In this document: one piece after another, positions 34,690 to 43,325 of the stretch
Numbering within the stretch: position 1 is the stretch's first letter
Layout: the number at the start of each line of letters is the position of its first letter
The notes under the pieces: generated by a model
The model's database searches: none
What the model was told of the DNA's origin: nothing
What the model saw: the letters and a program-made list of their open reading frames with translations, nothing else
Assembly: GCF_017312405.1 (NCBI RefSeq)
Contig: NZ_BLTG01000075.1
Coordinates: 1-48,980 of the forward strand
From: Mycobacterium sp. PO1
GTDB taxonomy: Bacteria > Actinomycetota > Actinomycetes > Mycobacteriales > Mycobacteriaceae
Direction: 5' to 3'
DNA length: 48,980 nt
Program-made: the position numbers and the translations under genes

Positions 34690-35577
34690 CTACGTGTCGG
34701 GGGTGTGCTCGACGGCCTGGGCGAGGATGCCCGCGATGACCGATTCGACGGCGGTCTCGATCGAATGAGCCAGCGTCGCCGTCACCGCTGACACCGCCTG
34801 CGTGCGGAACCGCACCAGCATCGTGATCATCTCGGCGACCTCGGTGTCGGGCGGCAGGGCGGTGCCAGGGTTGAGCCGGTCCCCGATGTGTTCGACACCC
34901 GCGGTCACCAGGATGGCGCTGATCTGGTCGACCAGCGGGGCGATCTGTTCGTGCAGGTCGATCAGTTTGTCGGTGCTGACGCCGTACTGGCGGATCTCGG
35001 TGAACGCCTCGATCAGCTTGGGTCGCACGATGGTGGCGTCGTGGCCGTCGTCCTCCAGCTTGATCACGCCCAGGCCGACCATCCGGTCGAAGCCGGCGTC
35101 GTCGTCGACCAGTCGCCTGGCCTCGGCGACGGATATGCGTTCGGGCTTCTCGGCGGCCCAGGTGCCCGCGATCGCCGATTCCAGCCCGAGCATGTCGCCC
35201 ACGTCCTTGCCCTGCTCCCACGCCGAGAGCATTTCGTTGACGTGGGCGATGTTGTACCCGCGGTCGAGCAGCGAGGTGATCATCCGCAACCGGGTCAGGT
35301 GGGTGTCGTTGAACAGCGCGATGCGTCCGACTCGCAGCGGCGGATGCAGCAGACCCCGGTCGCGGTACACCCGGATGTTGCGGGTGGTGGTGCCGGCCAG
35401 CCGGGCGAGGTCGTCGATCCGGTACTCACCCGAGGCCGCCACCCCGTGGGGCTGCACCGCCGCGTCGAACAGCTGCGACACCGCGGATTCGATCACGTCC
35501 CGGGAGCCGCGCCGGATCCGGCGCAGGATGCTCGGGATCGGCCCGGTGGGGCGGGGGGAATCGGGTGCCGACGACAT
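34690..35577 (-). CDS. MerR-family transcriptional regulator
   Basis: The 295-residue protein has an N-terminal extension of about 45 residues, then the MerR helix-turn-helix with wing: YRIDDLARLAGTTTRNIRVYRDRGLLHPPLRVGRIALFNDTHLTRLRMITSLLDRGYNIAHVNEML. The remaining 170 residues are a mainly helical effector domain (ISVAEARRLVDDDAGFDRMVGLGV). No cysteine suggests metal sensing. The start is ATG 35577, eleven bases after the monooxygenase stop; no strong ribosome site is seen. It is the last gene of the leftward lipase-SDR-ferritin-like-monooxygenase operon and probably regulates it. The ligand is unknown; a lipid or terpenoid is plausible from context. Confidence 0.88.
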   Translation of the reverse strand: MSSAPDSPRPTGPIPSILRRIRRGSRDVIESAVSQLFDAAVQPHGVAASGEYRIDDLARLAGTTTRNIRVYRDRGLLHPPLRVGRIALFNDTHLTRLRMITSLLDRGYNIAHVNEMLSAWEQGKDVGDMLGLESAIAGTWAAEKPERISVAEARRLVDDDAGFDRMVGLGVIKLEDDGHDATIVRPKLIEAFTEIRQYGVSTDKLIDLHEQIAPLVDQISAILVTAGVEHIGDRLNPGTALPPDTEVAEMITMLVRFRTQAVSAVTATLAHSIETAVESVIAGILAQAVEHTPDT

Positions 35578-35588
35578 GTCAGGCGATG

Positions 35589-37085
35589 TCAGGCCGACGA
35601 CGTGAGGGCCCGCGGACGTGCGTCCACGGCCTCGTAGTCGGAGAATCGGAAGGCTCGCATCTGTCGACGATACTGCGTGGCCAGTCCGGGGTACATCGAG
35701 GCGTTGAACCCGTCGGGGGTCAGGTACCAGCTCGTGCATCCCGACATCCACGTGGTCTTGGCCAGCCGGCGCTGCAACCGGTCGTTGTAGCGCCGCTGCA
35801 CGTCGGCACGCACGTCCAGGTAACGCAGGTTCTGCCGCAGGATCGTGGTGATCCCGGTGACCGCGTACTCGATCTGCCCTTCGACGTAGACGAGCAGCGA
35901 GTTGTGCCCCGGCCCGGAGTTCGGCCCGGTCATGAAGAACAGGTTCGGGTAGCCGTGTGCGCTGGCACTCTTGTAGGCCTCGGCGTGGTCGCGCCATTCC
36001 TGCTGTAGTGACCGGCCGCCGAGCCCGGTCACCGGAAACGGCGGGCCGGACAGGTGCACGTCGTAACCCGTGGCGAACACGATGGCGTCCAGGTGGTGTT
36101 CGACGCCGTCGCTGGTGCGGATCCCGGGCGGGCTGAGTGTCGCGATGGGCCAGTCGATCAGCTTGCAGTTGTCGCGCTGCAAAGCCGGGTAGTAATCGCT
36201 GGAGACCAACATCCGTTTGCAGCCAGGGGTGAAGTCGGGGGTGAGCTGGCGCCGCAGCCAGGGGTCGTCGACGGCGCGGCGCAGATGCGCCTTGCCCAGT
36301 CGCGCGACGAGACCGCTGAGCGGGGTGTTCCACACCAGGGCGGCGGCGCTGGCCTCGTGTCCCCAGTAGAGCGCCTGCCGGGCGAGTTCCTGCGCCGCGG
36401 GCACCTTGGCGAACAGGGTCTGGACGGCGGCCGGCATCGGGGGATCCACCCGCGGCAGCACCCAGCCCGGGGTGCGCTGGAACACCTTGACGAATCCCGC
36501 GGTTTCGACGAGCTCGGGCACGATCTGCACGGCGCTGGCCCCGGTCCCGATCACGCCGACGCGCTTGCCGCTGAAGTCGTAATCGTGGTCCCACGCCGCG
36601 CTGTGGATCTTCGTGCCCCGGTAGGTGTCCAGGCCGCGGATGTCGGGGAACTTGTGATCGGCCAACGGGCCGGATGCCATGACGACGGTCCGGGCGTGGA
36701 ACGTGGTGCGGGTCCCGGTTTTCGCCGTCCACACGCCGGCCGCCTCGTCGAAGCTCAGGCCGGTGATCTCGGTGCCGAACCGGATCAGCGGCCGCAGCCC
36801 GAACTGGTCGGTCAGCTCTTCGATGTGGGCGCAGATCTCGGCCCCCGACGGGTAGGCCCGGGACCAGGCGGGGTTCTTGACGAACGACAGCGAGTACAGC
36901 AGCGACGGGATGTCGCAGGCGATGCCGGGGTAGGTGTTGTCCCGCCACGTGCCGCCGACACGGTCGCTGCGCTCGACGATGACGATGTCATCGACGCCGG
37001 CCTCGCGCAGCTTGATGGCGGTGCCCAGCCCGGTGAACCCGGCGCCGATGATCAGGGTGTCGTGAATGTGCTTGGCAGAAGGCAT
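35589..37085 (-). CDS. Flavin-dependent monooxygenase, Baeyer-Villiger/MymA-like
   Basis: The 498-residue protein has the FAD site TLIIGAGFTGLGTAIKLREAG, then ERSDRVGGTWRDNTYPGIACD. A Baeyer-Villiger type fingerprint, YRGTKIHSAAWDHDYDF, lies near residue 155 (tyrosine instead of the first phenylalanine). The NADPH site is VGVIGTGASAVQIVPEL, and FATGYDVH is the usual C-terminal motif. It would oxidise a ketone, aldehyde or sulfur compound with O2 and NADPH. Context with an SDR and a lipase resembles the M. tuberculosis mymA-lipR-sadH region. It is four bases from the ferritin-like gene and probably co-transcribed. Confidence 0.92.
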   Translation of the reverse strand: MPSAKHIHDTLIIGAGFTGLGTAIKLREAGVDDIVIVERSDRVGGTWRDNTYPGIACDIPSLLYSLSFVKNPAWSRAYPSGAEICAHIEELTDQFGLRPLIRFGTEITGLSFDEAAGVWTAKTGTRTTFHARTVVMASGPLADHKFPDIRGLDTYRGTKIHSAAWDHDYDFSGKRVGVIGTGASAVQIVPELVETAGFVKVFQRTPGWVLPRVDPPMPAAVQTLFAKVPAAQELARQALYWGHEASAAALVWNTPLSGLVARLGKAHLRRAVDDPWLRRQLTPDFTPGCKRMLVSSDYYPALQRDNCKLIDWPIATLSPPGIRTSDGVEHHLDAIVFATGYDVHLSGPPFPVTGLGGRSLQQEWRDHAEAYKSASAHGYPNLFFMTGPNSGPGHNSLLVYVEGQIEYAVTGITTILRQNLRYLDVRADVQRRYNDRLQRRLAKTTWMSGCTSWYLTPDGFNASMYPGLATQYRRQMRAFRFSDYEAVDARPRALTSSA

Positions 37086-37088
37086 CGG

Positions 37089-38024
37089 TCAGGCCGCCGG
37101 CTCGTGGGTCAGCTCCTTGAACCAGCTGGGTATTGGTCGCAGCAGCGCCTTCGGGTAGCGGTCGGAGGCCCACACCATCGAGTTGGCCAGCAGGTGGTAG
37201 GGGTGGCGCGGGTTGACGACCATCGAGGCGTGCTTGCGCAGCACCCGATAGGTGGGCACCCGATGGGTGTGCTCACCGCGTTCGCCGAGGGTGCGGAACC
37301 GCTTGACCGCGTTGTAGAGCCGTTCGGGCTCCAGGCCCATGCCGACGATCTCGTTGCGGATCCGGTTGAGCAGCGGGATGTACATCACCGCGCCGATGAT
37401 GAGCCCCGGGGTGGCGACGCTGCCGACGAATTCGATGGCCAGCCGTCGCACATCGGCGTGGCCGATCATGTTCAACACCTCGAAATCGACGGTGATGTGC
37501 CGGGATTCGTCGTTGTTGATCTTCTCGAACACCCGGTGACAGACGGGGTCGTCGACCTCTTCGAGCAGGAATTTCAGCAGTGCACCGTCCAGGGCCACCT
37601 CGAGCATCGGAATCACCGTGCCCAGGATCGACAGCGACATGTCGTCGGCGTAGGTGTCCAGCCAGTCCATCGCGAGGCGGATGTTGACATTTGGCTCTGG
37701 GGGCTCTCCGTCACATCCGTCGTCGAGCATGCCCCACCGTTTCATCAGCGCCAGTTCGGCATTGGCGTGGCGTTGCTCTTCGGCGTGGAAGTAGCGGTAG
37801 ATCTCGGCGATGGTGGGGGTGGGTGCCTTCTTGGCCAGCGCGGCGAAACCGCGCGCACCGATGTTCTCGATCCAGCACAGGTCGGCCATGAACGCCTTGA
37901 GCTTGGGCCGCTGCTCGTCGGTGATCAGCTCGGCGCCGGGTGCGTCCCAGTCGATGTCGGCCAGTGCCCACTGGCGGTCCTTGATCTTGGCCAGCATGGC
38001 ATCCATGTCGATTCTTGATTTCAT
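37089..38024 (-). CDS. Ferritin-like diiron protein (metal-dependent hydrolase-type family)
   Basis: The 311-residue protein begins MKSRIDMDAMLAKIKDRQWALADIDWDAPG. Two ExxH motifs, IYRYFHAEEQRHANAE and NNDESRHITVDFE, are spaced as in four-helix-bundle diiron proteins, and EVALDGALLKFLLEE supplies further acidic residues. Proteins of this kind are often annotated as metal-dependent hydrolases and are found beside flavin monooxygenases in actinobacteria. An oxygenase or desaturase-type activity is possible. ATG 38024 lies nine bases after GAGG; a GTG at 38030 is the alternative. It sits inside the leftward operon. Confidence 0.85.
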   Translation of the reverse strand: MKSRIDMDAMLAKIKDRQWALADIDWDAPGAELITDEQRPKLKAFMADLCWIENIGARGFAALAKKAPTPTIAEIYRYFHAEEQRHANAELALMKRWGMLDDGCDGEPPEPNVNIRLAMDWLDTYADDMSLSILGTVIPMLEVALDGALLKFLLEEVDDPVCHRVFEKINNDESRHITVDFEVLNMIGHADVRRLAIEFVGSVATPGLIIGAVMYIPLLNRIRNEIVGMGLEPERLYNAVKRFRTLGERGEHTHRVPTYRVLRKHASMVVNPRHPYHLLANSMVWASDRYPKALLRPIPSWFKELTHEPAA

Positions 38025-38038
38025 GGCCACGGCCCTCT

Positions 38039-38869
38039 CTAGGTGGTGATGCGGGTGGTGACGCCGACGGCGCGGGTGTACACCGTCGGGGTGAATCGTT
38101 TGACGCCCCAGAAGATCCGGGAGTCGGGTTGGGGCATGCAGTACAGGCCGCCGCGGTCGTTGGTGTCCAGACACATGCGGGCGACCCGGTCGGCGGAGAA
38201 ACCAGTCCACCGCATCAGCTGGTCGGCGAGTTGGGTCGAGCGATCCGAGATCCGTCCTGCCCCGACGATGTTGGTCTTGACGAAGGTCGGACACAGTGCC
38301 GTGACGTGGATACCGGTGCCGGCGAGTTCGGCGGCCAGTGTCTCCGACAGCGACAACGTGCCGGCCTTGCTGACGTTGTAGGCGGCCATGCCCGGCAGGG
38401 CACCGAACGCTGCGGCGGAGGCGACGTTGATGATGCCGCCGTATCCGGCCTCCCGCAGCAGCGGCGTGAACACGTGACAGCCGTGGATCGGCCCCCACAG
38501 GTTGATGTTCAGCACCCAGGTCCAGTCCCGCAGGTCGGTCTCACCGATGGGGCTACCGCCGGCGCCGACACCGGCATTGTTGATCACGAGCGTCGGCGGA
38601 CCGTCGAACCATGACTGCGCCTGCTGAGCCAGCCGGTACACCGCGTCGACATCGGTGACATCGCACTGCTGCGCGATCGCCTGCCCGCCCCGGTCGGTGA
38701 TGGCGGCCGCGGTGCGTTGCGCGGCGTCGAGATCGATGTCGCTGCACACCACTCGGCCGTCGCGACGCGCCAGTTCGGTGGCGAAGGCCGCTCCGATCCC
38801 GCTTCCGGCGCCGGTGATCACCGCGTCGGCGCGGTGGCTGCGGCGGCGGGACGACCCGAAGAAGAGCAT
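38039..38869 (-). CDS. Short-chain dehydrogenase/reductase
   Basis: The 276-residue SDR has the cofactor motif AVITGAGSGIGAAFATELARRDG, the acidic VVCSDIDLDAAQR that favours NAD, the structural LVINNAGVGAGG, and the catalytic Ser plus Tyr-x-x-x-Lys in IINVASAAAFGALPGMAAYNVSKAG. The C-terminal region contains TALCPTFVKTNI. It probably interconverts an alcohol and a ketone that feeds the neighbouring monooxygenase. The ATG lies two bases after the stop of the hydrolase gene, so the two are coupled. An N-terminal basic stretch (SSRRRSHR) precedes the fold. Confidence 0.92.
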   Translation of the reverse strand: MLFFGSSRRRSHRADAVITGAGSGIGAAFATELARRDGRVVCSDIDLDAAQRTAAAITDRGGQAIAQQCDVTDVDAVYRLAQQAQSWFDGPPTLVINNAGVGAGGSPIGETDLRDWTWVLNINLWGPIHGCHVFTPLLREAGYGGIINVASAAAFGALPGMAAYNVSKAGTLSLSETLAAELAGTGIHVTALCPTFVKTNIVGAGRISDRSTQLADQLMRWTGFSADRVARMCLDTNDRGGLYCMPQPDSRIFWGVKRFTPTVYTRAVGVTTRITT

Positions 38870-38871
38870 GG

Positions 38872-39846
38872 TCAGCCCACCTGTCCGATGCGGTCGCCGG
38901 CCAGGGCCCCGGTGACGAACGCGGCGATCTCCCGCATCGCCGGTGCCGCCTCGGGGGACAAGCGGGGCAGCGCCTGGAAGACGTGGACCTGGTCGGGCCA
39001 GATCTGCAGATCGCACCGACCGCCTGCGGCCCTCAGGTCGTCGGCGAGTGCGACGGCGTCGGCCGAGAGCATCTCGGCGCCACCGGCCTGGATCAGGGTG
39101 GGCGGCAGAACGCGGCCACCGGCGACGTCGAGCATCAACCGCGGGTGGGCGGGATCGATTCCGGTGCAGTACAACTCGACGAGCCGGGCGGCGTCGCGGG
39201 CGCGGATGGCCGGGTCGCGACGGTGCTGTTCGGCGGTGCGTGCCAGTGCGAACGTCAGATCCACCAGCGGGGAGAGCAGGACCAGTGCGGCGGGATGGGC
39301 GACGTCGGATTGCAGGAGCAGATCGACCGACAGGTGTCCGCCGGCGGAGTCACCGGCGACCACGACCTGCTCGGGCGCCACCCCGTGCTGGGTGGTCATC
39401 CAGTGCCAGCCGCGGTGGACATCCTCTGCGGCAGTGGGGAACCGGTGCCGGGGGGCCAGTCGGTAGTCGATGCTGAAGACAGGAAGTCCGGTCAGCCTTG
39501 ACAGCCAGGCGGTGAGTCGGCGGTGGGTGCGCGGTGAGCACAGGGCGTAACCGCTGCCGTGCACGAAGTAGATGGCGCCGCGGTCGAATGTGTCGGCCTG
39601 CCATACCCCGGCGCCGTACACCCATTCACCGACGACGCGGCCGCCGTGGGCGTCGACGGTGTCGACCGGGGTCACCGTGGTGCCGGTCAGGCCGGGTCCG
39701 CAGGTGTCCATGATGCGGGCGACGATCTGGCGGGAGGTCCACAGTCCCCAGGCTTGCTCGGCTGGGAGCACCCTGCTGATCTCCCGCAGGGTCATGCTGC
39801 TGACCGCCGCCGCGGTGCGGGAGCGCAGGGAACCTCGAGTCGGCAT
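38872..39846 (-). CDS. Alpha/beta hydrolase, hormone-sensitive-lipase family
   Basis: From ATG 39846 the protein is 324 residues. The oxyanion motif is IYFVHGSGYALCSP (HGGG variant), the nucleophile S167 is in VVAGDSAGGHLSVD, and the catalytic histidine is in WPDQVHVFQALPRLSPEA. This is the HSL/LipR-type esterase family acting on acyl esters. It is the first gene of the leftward operon and is apparently leaderless: a TTGTAT -10 lies six bases upstream of the ATG. The frame is open to 40035, but that part would cover the promoter and the LexA box of imuA', so it is rejected. Confidence 0.9.
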   Translation of the reverse strand: MPTRGSLRSRTAAAVSSMTLREISRVLPAEQAWGLWTSRQIVARIMDTCGPGLTGTTVTPVDTVDAHGGRVVGEWVYGAGVWQADTFDRGAIYFVHGSGYALCSPRTHRRLTAWLSRLTGLPVFSIDYRLAPRHRFPTAAEDVHRGWHWMTTQHGVAPEQVVVAGDSAGGHLSVDLLLQSDVAHPAALVLLSPLVDLTFALARTAEQHRRDPAIRARDAARLVELYCTGIDPAHPRLMLDVAGGRVLPPTLIQAGGAEMLSADAVALADDLRAAGGRCDLQIWPDQVHVFQALPRLSPEAAPAMREIAAFVTGALAGDRIGQVG

Positions 39847-39852
39847 GGGGGG

Positions 39853-39881
39853 ATACAACTCCGAATGATGACAGTTGTCAA
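39853..39881 (-). promoter_or_regulatory. Promoter and overlapping operator of the lipase-monooxygenase operon
   Basis: Read leftward, TTGACA (39881-39876), a 17-bp spacer and TTGTAT (39858-39853) form a good promoter. Six bases later is the ATG, so the mRNA is probably leaderless. The palindrome TGACA-AC-TGTCA (39869-39880) overlaps the -35 and could bind the MerR regulator or another repressor. Confidence 0.7.
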
Positions 39882-39959
39882 TGTCACTATTTTTGGATGG
39901 CACTGATCGCATCCCGCTTTGGTTGACGGTTGTCGGTGGGCCGGTGTTTACTGGCGATA

Positions 39960-39975
39960 TCGAACAAACTTTCGA
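39960..39975 (+). promoter_or_regulatory. LexA (SOS) box of imuA'-imuB
   Basis: TCGAAC-AAAC-TTTCGA matches the mycobacterial LexA consensus TCGAAC-N4-GTTCGA with one mismatch. It lies about 50 bases before the chosen imuA' start, as expected for a DNA-damage-inducible operon. Confidence 0.85.
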
Positions 39976-40022
39976 ACAACACGCCTGAGTCGGATGATCC
40001 GGATGAGGAGGAAGGTGCTGCT

Positions 40023-40730
40023 GTGACAACGGCAAGAAGCCTGGACCGATCTCCGGAAAGCCGTGCTGAACAGGTAGAACAGCTGCGACGCCGGATCGCC
40101 TCGATGTCGGCCAAGGGTGCGGGGAAGGTCGGTGGCAACCGGCGTGCCGTGGCGGCCGAAACCGGTCTCCCGATCGACCATGATTCTTTGCTGCCGATGC
40201 CGGAATCGCTGGCCGAACTACTCCCCGGTTCGTTGCCCCGCGGGACGGTGGCGGTGGTGTCGGGCGCCAGATCGCTGGAAGTGAGCCTCGTGGCGGCCGT
40301 GACGGCCGAGGGTGGACACGTCGCTGTCGTCGGGCGGCCCGATCTCGGGCTGCTGGCCGCGGTGGAGATGGGTGCGGACCTGAGCCGGATCGCGATGGTC
40401 CCGCATCCGGGCAGCGACCCGGTGGAGGTGGCCGCGGTCCTGCTGGACGGGATGGATCTGGTGGTCCTCGGCCTGGGCGGGCGGTCGGTGCCGGCGAGCC
40501 GGGCGCGTGCGCTGGTCGCGCGGGCCCGCCAACGCGGTTGCACCCTGTTGGTGGCCGACGGGGACTGGCAGGGCGCCTCGACCCGGCTGGAGGCCCGGGT
40601 CAGCGGCTACGAGATCGCCGGCGGACGAGACGGGGTCCCCACCCCCGGATGTGGCCGGATCAGCCGGGTGCGGCTGGCCATGCGCGCTCGCGGCCGCTCC
40701 GTGCGTCCGGTCCAGGCGGTCGGCGGATGA
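40023..40730 (+). CDS. imuA': ImuA', RecA-like mutasome accessory protein
   Basis: GTG 40023 follows AGGAGGAAGG with seven bases spacing and gives 235 residues. An upstream GTG at 39930 would translate through the LexA box and is rejected. The protein reads ESRAEQVEQLRRRIASMSAK, LLPGSLPRGTVAVVSGARSLEVSLVAAV (a degenerate P-loop), VAVVGRPDLGLLAAVEMGADLSRIAMV and RARQRGCTLLVADGDWQGA, like M. tuberculosis ImuA' (Rv3395c). ImuA' works with ImuB and DnaE2 in damage-induced mutagenesis. The gene ends one base before imuB. Confidence 0.92.
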   Translation: MTTARSLDRSPESRAEQVEQLRRRIASMSAKGAGKVGGNRRAVAAETGLPIDHDSLLPMPESLAELLPGSLPRGTVAVVSGARSLEVSLVAAVTAEGGHVAVVGRPDLGLLAAVEMGADLSRIAMVPHPGSDPVEVAAVLLDGMDLVVLGLGGRSVPASRARALVARARQRGCTLLVADGDWQGASTRLEARVSGYEIAGGRDGVPTPGCGRISRVRLAMRARGRSVRPVQAVGG

Positions 40731-40731
40731 G

Positions 40732-42306
40732 ATGAGTTCCAGGGTCTTGGCGCTCTGGTGCATGGACTGGCCGGCCGTCGCCGCCGCCGCCACGATCGGC
40801 GTGGCGCCGACCATGCCGATCGCGGTCACACTGGCCAACCGGGTTGTCGCGTGCTCGGCGGCGGCGCGGGCGGTCGGCGTCCGGCGAGGTCTGCGGCGCC
40901 GCGAAGCGCAGGCGCGCTGTCCCGAGTTGCATGTCGTCGCCGCCGATCCCGCCCGCGACGCCCGCCATTTCGAACGCGTCACGGCCGCGGTCGACGAGTT
41001 GGTCCCGCGTGCCGAGGTGCTGCGGCCGGGACTGTCGGTCCTGCCGGTGCGCGGAGCCGCCCGTTACTTCGGGTCCGAGCAGGCCGCCGCCGAGAAACTG
41101 GTCGACGCCGTGGCCGCCGCCGGAGCCGAATGCCAGGTCGGGATCGCCGACCAGTTGCCGACGGCGGTCTTCGCGGCCCGTCCCGGCCGGATCGTCGAAC
41201 CGGGTCAGGACGCGGTGTTCCTGTCCGGACTGTCCATCCGGCAGCTGGCCGCCGAGCCCAGCCTGGCTCCCGCCGACCGGGAGAACCTGACAGATCTGCT
41301 GTGGCGAATGGGCATCCGCACGGTCGGACAGTTCGCCGAGCTGCCACGCGGTGACGTGGCGTCGCGGTTCGGCGCCGACGCGGTCACCGCGCACCGCATC
41401 GCCTGTGGCGAGCCGGGCCGGCCGCCGTCGGGGCGGGACGCCGAGGACGAACTCGACGCGGTGATGAACTGCGACCCGCCGATCGACCGGGTGGACGCGG
41501 CCGCGTTCGCGGGCCGGTCCCTGGCCAGCGTGCTGCACCGCAGCCTGCTCGCCGCCGGGGTCGGATGCACCCGGTTGGCCATCCACGCCGAGACCACCAA
41601 CGGTCAAGAGCTGGAACGTGTCTGGCGATGCGCCGAGCCGTTGACCGAGGATGCCACCGCCGACCGGGTGCGCTGGCAACTGGACGGGTGGCTCAACCGC
41701 AGGCATCAGCAGGACCGGCCCTGCGCACCGATCAGTGTGCTGCGGTTGCGGCCGGTCGAGGTGGTATCGGCCGAGGCGTTGCAGTTGCCGTTGTGGGGCG
41801 GGCTCGGGGAGGAGGACCGGCTGCGGGCGCGGCGGGCCCTGGTCCGGGTGCAGGGATTGCTGGGCCCTGACGCCGTCAAGGTTCCGATACTCAGCGGCGG
41901 GCGCAGCCCCATGGAACGGATCACCTTCATCGCGCTCGGGGACGAACCGGTCCCCGCGGCGAACCCCGACCAGCCGTGGCCGGGCCAACTGCCCGAACCG
42001 TCGCCGACCGTGCTTCTCGACGATCCGGTCGAGGTGCTCGATGTCGACGGCAATCCGGTGCGGGTCACCGCGCGGGGGCTGTTCACCGCCGACCCGGTCC
42101 GGTTGGAGGCCCCCGGGTGCACCGGAAGGCTGTCCTGGTGGGCGGGCCCGTGGCCGGTCGACGAACGATGGTGGGATGCCGCCGCGGAGGCGCGCAGCGG
42201 ACGAGCGGCGCGGGCTCAGGTCCTGGTGGGTAGCGGCGGAACCGCTCGCGCGCTGCTGCTGTGCTACCGGCAGCGGCGGTGGTACCTCGAGGGGGCCTAT
42301 GAATGA
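40732..42306 (+). CDS. imuB: ImuB, catalytically inactive Y-family polymerase-like clamp-binding protein
   Basis: ATG 40732 lies one base after the imuA' stop and gives 524 residues. The N-terminal palm-like region starts VLALWCMDWPAV. The metal-binding acidic residues of true Y-family polymerases are mostly replaced: Cys for the first Asp, and no Asp-Glu pair around residue 101. QLPLWG at 351-356 is the beta-clamp-binding motif known for mycobacterial ImuB, nearly at the same position. The C-terminal 170 residues are the family-specific tail that binds ImuA' and DnaE2. It overlaps the convergent nucleoside hydrolase gene by ten bases. Confidence 0.94.
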   Translation: MSSRVLALWCMDWPAVAAAATIGVAPTMPIAVTLANRVVACSAAARAVGVRRGLRRREAQARCPELHVVAADPARDARHFERVTAAVDELVPRAEVLRPGLSVLPVRGAARYFGSEQAAAEKLVDAVAAAGAECQVGIADQLPTAVFAARPGRIVEPGQDAVFLSGLSIRQLAAEPSLAPADRENLTDLLWRMGIRTVGQFAELPRGDVASRFGADAVTAHRIACGEPGRPPSGRDAEDELDAVMNCDPPIDRVDAAAFAGRSLASVLHRSLLAAGVGCTRLAIHAETTNGQELERVWRCAEPLTEDATADRVRWQLDGWLNRRHQQDRPCAPISVLRLRPVEVVSAEALQLPLWGGLGEEDRLRARRALVRVQGLLGPDAVKVPILSGGRSPMERITFIALGDEPVPAANPDQPWPGQLPEPSPTVLLDDPVEVLDVDGNPVRVTARGLFTADPVRLEAPGCTGRLSWWAGPWPVDERWWDAAAEARSGRAARAQVLVGSGGTARALLLCYRQRRWYLEGAYE

Positions 42307-43325
42307 ACTGACGGACCGGGGTGGCCCAGTTGCCTGGCGAACGCGGCCACCCGGGCGATGAACCGGTCGAAGAACGCGGCAGGGTCGACGTCGACTCCGA
42401 TGAGCGCGTGGGGTTCTCGACCCCAGTGACCACTCCAGTCGGCGATGGTCATCCCCCGGGTCAGGGTGCCGGTCAGCTCGACGTCCACTGCCGCCGGGCG
42501 GCAGGTCACCAGCTCGGGGTCCAGCGCCACGGCGGCGGCCACCGGGTCGTGCAGGTGGGCCAGATAGCCCTCGCCCTGGCTCTCGTGGAACTCGAAGTAG
42601 AACCGCATCGCGTCCGACAGCACCCGGATCAGCGGGTTCGGTCGCTGTCGGATGTCGGCGGCTTCGGCCTCCCGCGCGAGCCGATCCAGCAGCGCGGGCG
42701 TCATGACGACGTTCTCGGTCAGGTTGAGCCCCAACACGACCGGCGGTTGTCCTTCCCGCCAGGCCGCATAGACCTGCTGTGTCGCCTCGGGGTCGACGCT
42801 GGTGTTCCACTCCGCCACCGGGGTGGTGTTGCCGCGGTAGTCGAAGGACCCGCCCATGATCACCAGCCGGCGCAGTAGCTGCGGCAGAGCCGGCTCGGCG
42901 CGCAGGGCCAGCGCCAGGTTGGTCAACGGGCCGGTGGCGATCCCGATCAGTTCGCCGGGATGGGCGTGGGCCGCGCGCACCCACGCCTCGGCGGCATCGT
43001 AGGACGTGGGGGTAGCGGTCGGCTCGGGTAACTCGGCATAACCGAGCCCCTGCGGTCCGTGCGTGTCCTCCGCGGTGCGCAGCGGCGCCGACAACGGGAT
43101 CTCGGATCCCGTGGACACCGGGACCCCGGTGATCCCACACAATTGCAGCAGCGCCAGGTTGTTGCGGCACACCTCGTGCACGCCGACGTTTCCCGCCGTG
43201 GAGGCGATACCGACCAGGTCGGCCTCCGGGCTGGCGAACAGGTAGGCCAGGGCCATGGCGTCGTCGACGCCGGTGTCCACGTCGACGAAGACAGGATGGG
43301 TCGGCCCGACCGGCACGGCACTCAC
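42297..43325 (-). CDS. iunH: Inosine/uridine-preferring nucleoside hydrolase
   Basis: The 342-residue protein has the calcium-binding aspartates in PVFVDVDTGVDDAMALAYL at the N-terminus. VCRNNLALLQLCG, IGIATGPLTNLALAL, VIMGGSFDYRGNTTPVAEWN and HLHDPVAAAVALDPEL follow, with the conserved Asn and His-Asp. It hydrolyses the N-glycosidic bond of ribonucleosides for salvage. Translation starts with GTG 43325, overlapping the acrA1 stop as GTGA, so it is coupled to acrA1. In M. tuberculosis cmaA1 stands between these two genes; it is not present here. Confidence 0.94.
   Translation of the reverse strand: MSAVPVGPTHPVFVDVDTGVDDAMALAYLFASPEADLVGIASTAGNVGVHEVCRNNLALLQLCGITGVPVSTGSEIPLSAPLRTAEDTHGPQGLGYAELPEPTATPTSYDAAEAWVRAAHAHPGELIGIATGPLTNLALALRAEPALPQLLRRLVIMGGSFDYRGNTTPVAEWNTSVDPEATQQVYAAWREGQPPVVLGLNLTENVVMTPALLDRLAREAEAADIRQRPNPLIRVLSDAMRFYFEFHESQGEGYLAHLHDPVAAAVALDPELVTCRPAAVDVELTGTLTRGMTIADWSGHWGREPHALIGVDVDPAAFFDRFIARVAAFARQLGHPGPSVHS

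Noticed and set aside
36054..38018. A 654-codon frame antisense to the monooxygenase and ferritin-like genes
   Set aside because: It spans two real genes on the other strand and shows no domain.
39930..40022. Upstream GTG start of imuA'
   Set aside because: It would translate the LexA box; GTG 40023 has a strong ribosome site.
39847..40035. Upstream extension of the lipase frame
   Set aside because: It would cover its own promoter and the LexA box; ATG 39846 fits a leaderless start.
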